Below, in pieces: positions 1-8,197 of a stretch of DNA of 37,041 nt (position 1 is the stretch's first letter; each line of letters opens with the position of its first letter). Source of the stretch: Candidatus Fermentithermobacillaceae bacterium (GTDB lineage Bacteria; Bacillota; Sulfobacillia; Fermentithermobacillales; Fermentithermobacillaceae); contig DUQH01000117.1 in assembly GCA_012837895.1 (NCBI GenBank), positions 1 through 37,041 of the forward strand, written 5' to 3'. The translations under genes and the position numbers were made by a program. The notes below the pieces were generated by a model. It worked only from the letters and a program-made list of their open reading frames with translations, ran no database searches and was not told where the DNA came from.

Positions 1-1016
1 ATTACCGTGACGGCGCTACCTCCGACACGCACTGATGTAATCTCCCGGCCTTCCACGCCGATCTCCACGTGTATTACAGACGGCCGCTTCATCACATGTC
101 CCTGCTCACATATAATTCGTGTGACAGGCTGTTTTATGTCTACCAGCTGGTTGAGCACAAGATAAGCCCCTGTTGCCCCAGACGCCGTGCCCGTAGCCGC
201 CTCCTCAGGAATCCCCACGGCAGGGGCAAAATCCCTGCAGCGCACAGTAGCTGCAGCATCTACCGTATCCATCGAAAAACAGTGCACGCCTATGACTTCC
301 CGCTCCCTACAAAACTGAGCCAGGGCAGCCATATCCGGGTTCATTGACAACAGCGCTTCCATCGATGTGACAGGCACGATAAGGTCCAAAAGCCCTGTGG
401 AAACACCTTGGGGTTTGGGCCCTTGAAAGCCCGTTATGCTGCCTTCAGGCGCCCTGAGGATCCGTTCAAGTTGCTTGATTTCCGGCTCATCCAGGGTAAA
501 TGCCACTTGAGGCAGAGCCTGGGTCATCATCACCCGTGCCGGCCCGCCTTCACAGCCACACAGGAGGTCTACAGGGAGCACTCCGGCACCGGTTTTCTGG
601 CACACCCGGATTTCTTCCTCGGCTTCTCCTGCCCCGTGTGAGGGGGATATAACCCCCAGCTCAGCCAGGAGCCAAAACGTGGCTATGGTGGCATGCCCGC
701 ACAAGTCAACCTCAGACTGGGGAGTAAAGAACCTCACCTGGAAGTCAGGGTCGCCGGGAGCCTGTTTGGCTCGCCTCAGGTCCCTCACAAACGCCGTCTC
801 GGAAAGGTTCATCTCCCTAGCGATCCTCTGCATGAGTTCATCTGACAACCCTTCTGCATCGGGCACCACACCCGCCTGGTTGCCTCCGAAAGGCACATCT
901 GTGAACGCATCCAGCTGGTAGATTTCTATTTGAGTTTGGCTCTGCCGGATGGTGTTGCCTTGCTTATGTACGCCCCTCACCGGACACCGCCTGCCTGTCT
1001 TATCCCGGTTATCCAT
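1..1016 (-). CDS. PhzF family isomerase/epimerase-like protein (3' end cut by window edge)
   Basis: The minus-strand frame stays open from an ATG at 1016 to the window edge, giving about 338 residues with no stop seen, so only the last few residues can be missing. PhzF signatures are clear: an N-terminal QLDAFTDVPFGGNQAGVV stretch (about residues 34-51), MNLSETAF with the catalytic-type glutamate, FFTPQSEVDLCGHAT, and a second half-domain with DFAPAVGIPEEAATGTASGA. The family shares the diaminopimelate-epimerase fold and usually runs 260-300 residues; the first 30 residues here are an extra polar leader. A GAGGTGA Shine-Dalgarno site lies just upstream of 1016; an in-frame ATG at 1037 contains that site and is less likely. 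The substrate cannot be told from sequence. The gene lies downstream of pyrG, behind a terminator. Confidence 0.9.
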   Translation of the reverse strand, partial: MDNRDKTGRRCPVRGVHKQGNTIRQSQTQIEIYQLDAFTDVPFGGNQAGVVPDAEGLSDELMQRIAREMNLSETAFVRDLRRAKQAPGDPDFQVRFFTPQSEVDLCGHATIATFWLLAELGVISPSHGAGEAEEEIRVCQKTGAGVLPVDLLCGCEGGPARVMMTQALPQVAFTLDEPEIKQLERILRAPEGSITGFQGPKPQGVSTGLLDLIVPVTSMEALLSMNPDMAALAQFCREREVIGVHCFSMDTVDAAATVRCRDFAPAVGIPEEAATGTASGATGAYLVLNQLVDIKQPVTRIICEQGHVMKRPSVIHVEIGVEGREITSVRVGGSAVTV

Positions 1017-1165
1017 ATTTATCTTCACCTCACACATTTTATGACCAGTTGACACAAGATCTTGCTCCCGTTGCCAACCGGTCCGGCTCATCCCGGCCTT
1101 TACAACATTATCTTCATTATCTTCCCGCCCCGGTTCTTACTCCAATCCTACGCCGGTTTTCCTGC

Positions 1166-1196
1166 AAACAAAAAGGGCCCGGAACCTCCAGGCCCT
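1166..1196 (-). terminator. Rho-independent terminator after pyrG
   Basis: On the minus strand AGGGCC (1191-1196) pairs with GGCCCT, extended by GGA/TCC inside, with a small loop, and is followed by TTTTTG (1170-1174). It lies about 90 bases beyond the pyrG stop, so it probably separates pyrG from the phzF-like gene. Confidence 0.75.
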
Positions 1197-1284
1197 GCAA
1201 AACTCAAAATTGTGGCCAAATCTTGCTTAGAGGGGCTCACCGTATCCAAACGTGGCTTCCCCCATCCCTCTTGCTCATGCTTGG

Positions 1285-2919
1285 TCATTGCCCTTGCACT
1301 TCTGCTGCCTGCCTGAGCGCTGCCGCCACAAACTCCCTAAACAGCGGGTGGGGCCGGTTTGGCCTCGACAGAAGTTCCGGATGGAACTGGGTACCCAAGA
1401 ACCACGGATGCCCCTGGCGCTCGAGTATCTCAATCAAGCCCCTGGCAGGCCAAATTCCCACAGGCTCAAACCCCGCCTGAGCCAGCCTCTGCACATACAT
1501 GGGGTTTATCTCAAACCTGTGCCTGTGGCGCTCTTCGATGTATTCTACCCCGTAAGCCTTCCACGGGATAGAACCCGGCTTGAGGTGGCACTCATACAGC
1601 CCCCTGCGCATCCAGGTGCGCGCATGCCCCTCGTGTTCAAGCTCTTTCTGCTCAGGCGTGAGGTCTACCACAGGATGGGATGTGTCCGGGTCAAACTCAG
1701 TTGAATTGGCATCCTCAAGCCCCATCACGTTCCTGGCAATTTCAATAACCGCGCACTGGAGCCCCAGGCATATCCCAAAGAAGGGTACCTGGTTCTCCCT
1801 TGCCCACCTGATAGCCTTGAGCTTGCCTTCAATGCTCCCGCGGCCTGATCCCCCTGGGACCAGAATCCCGTGGGCGTTTTCCAAAACCTTATCGACTTGT
1901 TCATCAGTGGCACCTGACAGTTTGTCCGAGTCTATCCATAGGATATCCACGCAGGCATCGTTTGCCAGGCCTCCGTGGTGGAGCGCTTCAGCCACACTCT
2001 TGTATGCATCGTGAAGGGACACGTATTTCCCGACAATAGCGATATTGCATCTCCGCTTTGGATGAGTGATCTTGTATGCAATCTCCTGCCACTCGGTAAG
2101 GTCAGGTTCCCTGGGCGGCAGGTTGAGCTGTTTCTCCACAATCTTGCCCAAGCCCTCGGTCTCCAGCATCACAGGTACTTCATAGATGCTCCCGGCATCC
2201 AGGTTGGATATGACCGCCCCCACTTCAACGTTGCAGAAAAGCGCGATTTTCTCCTTCATATCGGCTGAAAGGGGAGAACTGGACCTGCATACGATAATGT
2301 CCGGCTGGATACCGATTGACCTTAGTTCCGCCACGCTGTGCTGGGTAGGCTTGGTCTTGAGTTCGCCTGTCATAGGCAGGTGGGGAATCAATGTAACATG
2401 GATGTAGGCTGTGTTGTCTGCACCTACATCGGTCCTGAACTGGCGTATAGCTTCGAGAAAGGGAAGGCTTTCTATGTCTCCCACGGTGCCTCCGACTTCA
2501 ACCAGCACGATGTCTGCTTGAGACTCAGCCGCAACTTTCCTGATCCTATCCTTTATTTCATTAGTAACATGGGGAATAACTTGGACTGTGCTCCCGTTGT
2601 AACCGCCCCTTCGTTCACTGGCGATAACCGCGCCATACACTTGTCCTGTGGTGATGTTGTTGGCCCCGGTTAGCGAACGGTCTATGAAACGCTCGTAATG
2701 CCCCAGGTCAAGGTCTGTCTCAGCGCCGTCATCGGTGACGAAGATTTCGCCGTGTTGAAGAGGGCTCATGGTGCCGGCATCCACGTTAACGTAAGGATCC
2801 ATTTTCATGATGGTTACCGTATGCCCTCTGGCTTGGAGCAAGGTGCCGATTGACGCTGCTGTTATCCCCTTTCCCAGACCGGAGACAACGCCCCCTGTTA
2901 TGAAGATATGCTTGGACAT
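1285..2919 (-). CDS. pyrG: CTP synthase
   Basis: CTP synthase (glutamine-hydrolysing) aminates UTP to CTP in the last step of pyrimidine nucleotide synthesis. The 544-residue product has the amidoligase domain first (KHIFITGGVVSGLGKG at residues 3-18, then MKMDPYVNVDAGTMSP and GETDLDLGHYERF-like segments) and a class I glutamine amidotransferase domain second (PGGSGRG, then the nucleophile loop GICLGLQ, and a C-terminal HPEL). The length is normal for the family. The ATG at 2919 is chosen because GGAGG sits nine bases upstream; the TTG at 2937 would put that ribosome site inside the gene. It follows rpoE on the same strand, as in Bacillus, but with a 350-base gap that holds a terminator and two sets of dyads, so it probably has its own promoter. 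Confidence 0.98.
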   Translation of the reverse strand: MSKHIFITGGVVSGLGKGITAASIGTLLQARGHTVTIMKMDPYVNVDAGTMSPLQHGEIFVTDDGAETDLDLGHYERFIDRSLTGANNITTGQVYGAVIASERRGGYNGSTVQVIPHVTNEIKDRIRKVAAESQADIVLVEVGGTVGDIESLPFLEAIRQFRTDVGADNTAYIHVTLIPHLPMTGELKTKPTQHSVAELRSIGIQPDIIVCRSSSPLSADMKEKIALFCNVEVGAVISNLDAGSIYEVPVMLETEGLGKIVEKQLNLPPREPDLTEWQEIAYKITHPKRRCNIAIVGKYVSLHDAYKSVAEALHHGGLANDACVDILWIDSDKLSGATDEQVDKVLENAHGILVPGGSGRGSIEGKLKAIRWARENQVPFFGICLGLQCAVIEIARNVMGLEDANSTEFDPDTSHPVVDLTPEQKELEHEGHARTWMRRGLYECHLKPGSIPWKAYGVEYIEERHRHRFEINPMYVQRLAQAGFEPVGIWPARGLIEILERQGHPWFLGTQFHPELLSRPNRPHPLFREFVAAALRQAAEVQGQ

Positions 2920-3250
2920 AGAAGTAAACCTCCGCAACTATGAACGATAACTTCCGTGACAGTTGCTGCTTTCACGGCAACACACATCTGTAGAAAAGTG
3001 TAGCACACCTAAACAGAATAACCTATGGCACTTTTTGCGTCCAGCGTGTAAACAATTTGGCTAAGACAGCTTGTCTTAATGTACACAGCAAGCGGCGGTC
3101 CGGCACAATATTCGGCCGCCCGCAGGTATCGCGTGCATGTACCACATGCATGTAACACATGTATGATGAAACCCGTAAATCCCTCGCCCAATGATGCTTA
3201 CTACCGGGCAATCTTCCTTGGAACGTGCTTGCACAGAACGTTCTTGGGAC
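2920..3250. promoter_or_regulatory. pyrG upstream region with dyad elements
   Basis: This gap carries no gene. It holds a perfect 17-base dyad, TAAGACA-GCT-TGTCTTA (3062-3078), and two tandem 13-base near-palindromes, CATGTACCACATG and CATGTAACACATG (3136-3161), which are likely binding sites for a DNA-binding protein. A weak extended -10 candidate on the minus strand (TGCTACACT, complement of about 2998-3006) lies 80 bases upstream of the pyrG ATG. I see no U-tract attenuator of the pyrimidine type in the leader. Confidence 0.4.
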
Positions 3251-3289
3251 AAAAGGGGGGGGGAGGAGCCTGGTTATACCGGCTCCTCC
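3251..3289 (-). terminator. Terminator overlapping the rpoE stop codon
   Basis: GGAGGAGCC (3262-3270) and GGCTCCTCC (3281-3289) form a 9-base stem with a 10-base loop that contains the rpoE stop codon (3274-3276). On the minus strand it is followed by a run of C and then TTTT (3251-3254). The C-run before the T-run is unusual, so efficiency is uncertain. Confidence 0.6.
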
Positions 3290-3708
3290 GTATCCGGATC
3301 TTCGATTTCGTCGTCTAGAGGGAAATCTACATCTTCCGGTTCTTCCTCGTAATCGTCTTCCTCTGGTTCAGTTACGGCAACAAGCTCTTTCCTTAATCTT
3401 TCGCCTGGGTTAGGCCTGCCGCCTGTAGGAACCTCCAACACTTTGTACTGGGGCTTTACGGTCCATTCCCTCAGCCCGCACAAACCTGAACCCTGGTTTA
3501 CAAACCTGCTGTCGATGTTTATTTCAGTGTGTATTCTGGCTTTTGTCTTGGCCGGGTTCTGTCCGGGCCTAAGGCCTTTGTGTTCAAGGACCTGTTCTAC
3601 CAACTCTTTGTACTTGATAGGCTCACGGCGATCCTTCAGGATGCGGTATGCAATGTCAGCTACTGAAAGATCCTGCCGGAGGTCTTGCTGTTGGACTGCT
3701 CCTTGCAC
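3274..3708 (-). CDS. rpoE: DNA-directed RNA polymerase delta subunit
   Basis: This is the Gram-positive delta factor, which binds core RNA polymerase, reduces non-specific nucleic acid binding and speeds recycling. The N-terminal half is a HARE-type winged helix (DLSVADIAYRILKDRREPI, then YKELVEQVLEHKG, then the ARIHTEINIDSRFVNQGSGLCGLREW region). The tail after about residue 110 is almost purely acidic (EPEEDDYEEEPEDVDF and onward), which is the hallmark of the family. The start is uncertain: the frame runs up to a TTG at 3723, but the GTG at 3708 has a GGGGGTGAGG site close upstream and gives 144 residues. It sits 40-50 bases downstream of kamE on the same strand, so read-through from the lysine operon is possible. 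The rpoE-pyrG neighbourhood matches Bacillus. Confidence 0.88.
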   Translation of the reverse strand: MQGAVQQQDLRQDLSVADIAYRILKDRREPIKYKELVEQVLEHKGLRPGQNPAKTKARIHTEINIDSRFVNQGSGLCGLREWTVKPQYKVLEVPTGGRPNPGERLRKELVAVTEPEEDDYEEEPEDVDFPLDDEIEDPDTEEPV

Positions 3709-3760
3709 ATGCCTCACCCCCAACCACGAATTCCTACGTAATTCTACTCATGTAAGGGGC

Positions 3761-4564
3761 CTAGTTCAACACCCGCCTGGCCACTTCTTGAGCTAAATAC
3801 GATGCCACATCTTGGGGTCTTGTGCCAGGCCCGAAACCGGCATCGTAGCCCAGTTCGACTGCCAGGGCATGGGTGATCCTGGGCCCGCCTACGACCAGCA
3901 CAACTTTATCCCTCAAGCCTTCTGCTTCCAAGAGTTCGACTAAGTTTGTCAAATTGGCAAGATGCACATTTCTTTCGGTAACCACCTGGGATACCAGGAC
4001 AGCGTCTGCGCTTACTTCCCTGGCTTTAGCTACCAAGGTTTCATTCGGCACCTGGCTCCCCATGTTTACTACCTTGAGGGCAGAATATGCTTCCAAGCCG
4101 CGGTTGCCTGCAAACCCTTTGTAATTCAATATGGCATCCAGACCTAGTGTATGAGCATCTTGCCCGGTCGCTGCCCCTACTACCACCATGGCGCGCCCCA
4201 AAGTTTCCTGGACTAACCGGTTTATTGTAATCTGGTCAAGTTCCTCCCACATGGGCTTTGCTATCCTGAGTTTCGATAATTCCACCGGACGTGTTAGTTT
4301 GCCGTACCCCACAAAAAACGTGGCGTTTTCCCCGATGGGAGCAACTTCAGCTACCTGGGGTTCTTCAAGCCCCATAAGTTTCATGGTTTGCCGGGCTGCC
4401 TCTTCCGCCAAAGCGCCGGCGGCAACAGGCAGGGTAAAGCTTACCTGCACAATCCCGTCGTTGAATTGATCCCCATATGGAAGTACAAGATCGCTGTGTG
4501 GGGTGTTGGCAACCTTGGCGCCTGAAGTGGCCCGGTCATGCCCGTGTCGGATTACGGTTCCCAT
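3761..4564 (-). CDS. kamE: Lysine 5,6-aminomutase beta subunit (B12-binding)
   Basis: This is the small, cobalamin-binding subunit of beta-lysine/D-lysine 5,6-aminomutase, which with KamD moves the terminal amino group to give 3,5-diaminohexanoate using adenosylcobalamin and PLP. The 267-residue product has the B12-binding signature DAHTLG, with cobalt-ligand His138. Eleven residues later is Lys149 in NYKGFAG, matching the lysine of this subunit that is known to hold PLP (Lys144 in the Clostridium sticklandii enzyme, cobalt ligand His133: the same spacing). A C-terminal Rossmann-like B12 domain follows (VVLVVGGPRITH, DAGFGPGTRPQDVA). The ATG at 4564 has GGGGAGGT nine bases upstream. It is the last kam gene of the operon; a 198-base gap with short repeats separates it from kamD. 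Confidence 0.96.
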   Translation of the reverse strand: MGTVIRHGHDRATSGAKVANTPHSDLVLPYGDQFNDGIVQVSFTLPVAAGALAEEAARQTMKLMGLEEPQVAEVAPIGENATFFVGYGKLTRPVELSKLRIAKPMWEELDQITINRLVQETLGRAMVVVGAATGQDAHTLGLDAILNYKGFAGNRGLEAYSALKVVNMGSQVPNETLVAKAREVSADAVLVSQVVTERNVHLANLTNLVELLEAEGLRDKVVLVVGGPRITHALAVELGYDAGFGPGTRPQDVASYLAQEVARRVLN

Positions 4565-4650
4565 TGAATATATACCTCCCCTGCCTCATGCCAGATTATG
4601 AGCATGTCGTATGCCAATTGGTGTAAATGCAGGCGCGCTCCTCGTGGCGG

Positions 4651-4720
4651 CCTACTCCTGGAGACTCGGTCCTAGTCGCCTAATCCTGGTGGCCTGATCC
4701 CGACAGCCTATCGTAATCGC
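4651..4720. repeat. Degenerate ~14-bp tandem repeat between kamD and kamE
   Basis: Successive 14-base blocks read CCTACTCCTGGAGA, CTCGGTCCTAGTCG, CCTAATCCTGGTGG, CCTGATCCCGACAG and CCTATCGTAATCGC. Similar pieces recur to about 4775. The match between units is weak, and the boundaries are my own phasing. Confidence 0.35.
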
Positions 4721-4762
4721 ACAATCAGCAGCCTGGTTGTCGGGTGCCCTTCCTTTCGCGGG

Positions 4763-6349
4763 CTAATCCTGGATGGGGCCTTCCCCGAGTGATTCGCCGG
4801 ACAATCCGGCACGCAAAGCTTCCTCTACCGGGCTGAAGTACCACCGGCTTTTCTTGAACACGCCTTCCCTGCCCTTGCCGCCGGTTCTCAACCGCTTCAC
4901 GCCTGCAAACACACCCTCTGTTATCGCAGCAAACAGTCCTTGTTCGTTCACCCGCTCCAGCAGCTTGAGGGTGTCATCCAAAATGCTTGTGGCACGCGCT
5001 TCCAGAAGCCCGCCCCGCTTAACCTCCAGGTTATGGCCAAGATGCTTTGCCGCTTGACGCATGTAAGCGGCAGCTCTTATTGAAAGATACCTGTCTTGGA
5101 TGAGCGGTGTATGTATGGCTTCTGTGAGCATGCCCACGAGGTGGATGGTTTGGCCTGTGAGCACTGATACCAGGTTGAAGTTGGAGTCGAGCACATGGGA
5201 TGTGAAAATATCGCCTTTCTTGTGCACCGTAGGCGGCATGTACTTGATAGGACAGTCAGGGAACAGCTGGCGCACCAGGAGCGCCATGGCCAGCTCGTAG
5301 CTTAAGCTGTCTTCAATAGAAGGATCGATTTCAAAAGCGTGGCCCAACCCAATTTGTTCGTCTCTAAGGCCTGCTTTTTTTGCAAAATGGTAATTCATGA
5401 ATTGTGACGCAAGCACCGACGGGCCTGCATCAAAGGCGTCTACAGTTGTAAGGTAGTTGTCCTCGCCTGTGTTTATGATGATGCCCGCATAAGCGTTTAT
5501 CATCCGCGAAAAATTTTGATCAACGAAAGTGCGCTCCATGTTAATATCCCTGAACAGGATGCCGTACATGGCATCGTTAAGCATCATGTCAAGCCGCTCA
5601 ACTGCGCCCATGTACGCAATCTCAGGCATGCAAAGCCCCGAGCAGTAGTTGACCAGCCTCACGTAGCGGCCTAGTTTGTGAGACTCTTCGTCAAGCGCAT
5701 CCCGCATGAGCTTGAAATTCGCCTGGGTGGCATAGGTGCCTCCGAAACCTTCCGTGGTAATCCCGTGTGGCACATAGTCCAGGAGACTCTGCCCTGTGGA
5801 ACGTATCACTGCTATTACGTCTGCCCCCTGGGAGGCTGCTAATCTCCCTTGGACCGCATCTTCATGGATGTTTCCTGTAGCGCATATTACATAAAGCCAG
5901 GGCGTCTGGGTAACAGGAAGCTGCTCCAGCAAAACTTCACGCTCAGCCCGCCTGGCTCTAATCTTGTCCAGCGAATCCTTGCATATCTCACGGGCCTTCC
6001 TGGTTACTTCTTCGGTACCCTGCCACTCAAGGTTTGAAATATCTATTTCGCCCCGGGATATCATCTCGCTGATTCCGGCAGGCGTCTTGCCCAGGGCAAG
6101 ACAAGCGTTAGCCAGGTGGATAGCTACCCCGTCGTGGATCTTGCCCTTTTCAACCAGGTGGCTTACCAGGACGTTGGCAAGGGGTACTCCATCGGCAGTT
6201 ACACCTTCTATCCCTGCAAACCTTGCCACAGTCCTTTCAATCGCCACAGTGCTCAGGGATGAAAGCTCGTCAATAACCCGTGACGTGATGTTCTCTGAAA
6301 TCTCGTGGCATCTCTCTACAGTTTTCGCATCTAAACTGAGTCTTAGCAT
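4763..6349 (-). CDS. kamD: Lysine 5,6-aminomutase alpha subunit
   Basis: This is the large, catalytic TIM-barrel subunit of the adenosylcobalamin- and PLP-dependent lysine 5,6-aminomutase; it forms the active site with KamE. The 528-residue product is collinear with the family from LDAKTVERCHEISENI at the N-terminus, through VIAVIRSTGQSLLDYVPHG (about 181-200), TEGFGGTYATQANFKLMRDA, NYCSGLCMPEIA, and GHAFEIDPSIEDS, to the KRGGLLEARATSILDDTL segment near the end. No break is seen. The ATG at 6349 has a GGTGAGGTGAAA ribosome site upstream. It follows kamC with a gap of about 70 bases on the same strand and precedes kamE, the usual order in lysine-fermenting Clostridia. Confidence 0.97.
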   Translation of the reverse strand: MLRLSLDAKTVERCHEISENITSRVIDELSSLSTVAIERTVARFAGIEGVTADGVPLANVLVSHLVEKGKIHDGVAIHLANACLALGKTPAGISEMISRGEIDISNLEWQGTEEVTRKAREICKDSLDKIRARRAEREVLLEQLPVTQTPWLYVICATGNIHEDAVQGRLAASQGADVIAVIRSTGQSLLDYVPHGITTEGFGGTYATQANFKLMRDALDEESHKLGRYVRLVNYCSGLCMPEIAYMGAVERLDMMLNDAMYGILFRDINMERTFVDQNFSRMINAYAGIIINTGEDNYLTTVDAFDAGPSVLASQFMNYHFAKKAGLRDEQIGLGHAFEIDPSIEDSLSYELAMALLVRQLFPDCPIKYMPPTVHKKGDIFTSHVLDSNFNLVSVLTGQTIHLVGMLTEAIHTPLIQDRYLSIRAAAYMRQAAKHLGHNLEVKRGGLLEARATSILDDTLKLLERVNEQGLFAAITEGVFAGVKRLRTGGKGREGVFKKSRWYFSPVEEALRAGLSGESLGEGPIQD

Positions 6350-6422
6350 AATCCGGTTTCACCTCACCCGCACTTCAGCCCGTCTAGAGTGCTGCGGGCT
6401 GTCTGTATCTATGTCTGAGCCG

Positions 6423-8093
6423 TCATCCACCGTGCCCATGAAACTTGAGAGCTTTGTCTACAATTGTTTCTTCAAGTCCCAAAGCTTTTGCCACAACCAG
6501 CGCATCCTGGGGCGTCGGGGTATCCGGGCCCACTTTCTGCAAGGTGTAATCCATGTACCGGTACAGCCAGTCAAGGCCGTCCCCCTCTGCCGGTGTTGCC
6601 TCCCTCCTGGGCTCCAAGTCCAAGGACTCAGTCGCCAGGCCTTTTACCTGCCAGTGGGGCACACCGAGGGCTGCAGCCAGCCCGTGGTAATGGGTAGTAG
6701 CCACGACTGTAGAGCCGGCCGTGTCGTTTTCCAGGTAGTACTGGAGCAGCGCGGCGTAAAGCGCACGCCCTTGTGAAGGGTTTGTGCCCCTGCCCACTTC
6801 GTCCAGGAGTACCAGTCCTTTTTGGGCTGCCCTGGCCAGGGGCTGCTTGAGGCTTACGATTTCAGCCGCAAAGCTTGACAGTCCAGGGGTTTGTTCTACC
6901 CCAGGCTGGAAATAGATGAGATCATACAAGCTGAACTTCATGGACCTGCAGGGAACCATGAGGCCCCACTGGGCCATAGCCACACACAGCCCAGCGGTAG
7001 CCAGGGCCACCGTCTTGCCGCCCATGTTGGGCCCTGTTATCACCGACACAGAATCCAGTTCTATGGTTATGGGCTGGTACGTCCCGCCCCTGGCTTCAAC
7101 TTGGTCCCGGACCATAGGATGGAAAGCATCTTGGAGTACCAGGCCGGGCCCAGTGCGATAGCCTGAGCTGTGCCCGGGTTCTCCTGTGGTTCCAGAACTC
7201 ATCTCGTTGCCGGAACCCCTGTCATCCGCACCGCTTGGGTAAATTATCTCAGGCCTTGTGGCATCCATGCTTCTGGCCGATTCTACCTTGGCTAGCAGGA
7301 AATCCAGCTCTCCTAGTGCATGTGAAGCTGCTTCGATTACCGCAAGGTACTGCTTGAGCTCCCGGGACAGTTCCCGCAACACTTGCCTTTCCTGCTCGCG
7401 CTGTTTTGATTTGAGCAAGCTTAATTCTTTTTCAAGGTTTACTGCGTTCCTGTTAGGTATTAGTCTGAAATATACATGGGCAAGGGTTTGCCTGGTTTCC
7501 CCCAGTTCAGGCATGGATCTCGATTTTTCAACGCGATCGTGGTCTGATTTGCGGACCGCAATTTCGCCCGTCCCTGGAATCCTGAGGCCCAGCGCTTTTT
7601 CCACTGCCCTTGCCTGCCTAGACATCTCCCTTTGCCACATTTCCTGCTTTTGTTTGCAAGTCTTTCTGGTCTCAGCAAGGGCCGGGGAATAGGCATCGCT
7701 TATGTAAAACCGGGGTTGGCCCTGGGAACCCGGGGCAAGCAATGCGTCCACCGGGTCCAGGCCTGGAGGCACGGCCTTGCCAGGCCATCCTGAAACAGCC
7801 GTTTTCTCTTGCAGGCTGCGTATTCGCTTCACGCAAGCACAAACATTGGCGAGGATAAACAGCTCGGCAGGCGAAAGCACCTGACCTTCCCTCAGGAGAT
7901 CTATGGCATGGAAAGGGTCTTTCAGGGAGTCTAGAATCCCAAGCATTTCTATAAACACATCAGGATTCTTGTCCCAAAGCTTCAACGCAGCTTCCAGCCG
8001 GTCAAACTCGTATTCAAGGGCTTGCTCCATTCCTGGCAAAAAGGGCCGGGCGTTAGCTTTTACCCTGCGGCCAGGAGCCGACCTGGGCCTCAC
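6423..8093 (-). CDS. kamC: MutS-like ATPase, probable lysine 5,6-aminomutase reactivase KamC
   Basis: The C-terminal half is a MutS-family ATPase: Walker A GPNMGGKT (residues 354-361), Walker B LVLLDE followed by VGRGTNPSQGRAL (427-444), and ATTHYHGLA. The mismatch-binding domains of MutS are absent. The N-terminal half is helical, with a MutS lever-like region. Such genes travel with kamB inside lysine aminomutase clusters and are annotated as the ATPase of a reactivase that restores enzyme with damaged cobalamin; that role is known from family context, not shown here. Residues 286-316 are a Gly/Ser-rich insert. The first standard start codon is the GTG at 8093, but it has no ribosome site, and the frame stays open upstream with coding-like peptide (see findings), so the real start is probably near 8150-8190. 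Confidence 0.85.
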   Translation of the reverse strand: MRPRSAPGRRVKANARPFLPGMEQALEYEFDRLEAALKLWDKNPDVFIEMLGILDSLKDPFHAIDLLREGQVLSPAELFILANVCACVKRIRSLQEKTAVSGWPGKAVPPGLDPVDALLAPGSQGQPRFYISDAYSPALAETRKTCKQKQEMWQREMSRQARAVEKALGLRIPGTGEIAVRKSDHDRVEKSRSMPELGETRQTLAHVYFRLIPNRNAVNLEKELSLLKSKQREQERQVLRELSRELKQYLAVIEAASHALGELDFLLAKVESARSMDATRPEIIYPSGADDRGSGNEMSSGTTGEPGHSSGYRTGPGLVLQDAFHPMVRDQVEARGGTYQPITIELDSVSVITGPNMGGKTVALATAGLCVAMAQWGLMVPCRSMKFSLYDLIYFQPGVEQTPGLSSFAAEIVSLKQPLARAAQKGLVLLDEVGRGTNPSQGRALYAALLQYYLENDTAGSTVVATTHYHGLAAALGVPHWQVKGLATESLDLEPRREATPAEGDGLDWLYRYMDYTLQKVGPDTPTPQDALVVAKALGLEETIVDKALKFHGHGG

Positions 8094-8197
8094 AGATGCC
8101 CAAATTTGGGCAAACCCCAGGTGCTGTGCGGTACTGGCAGGTACGAAAAACTCCTTGGGGCCCTGCGGCTTTCCTGGGTATCGTGGTTTTCCTGCGC

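Noticed and set aside
1285-1704. Plus-strand reading frames in pyrG and other long genes
   Set aside because: They are antisense shadows of well-conserved minus-strand genes and have no family likeness.
3212-3250. LexA box from GAAC/GTTC motifs
   Set aside because: The motifs GAACGTGC and GAACGTTC do not form the GAAC-N4-GTTC spacing needed.
6423-8093. DNA mismatch repair protein MutS/MutS2
   Set aside because: It has only the MutS-type ATPase end, no Smr or mismatch domain, and lies inside the aminomutase operon next to kamB.
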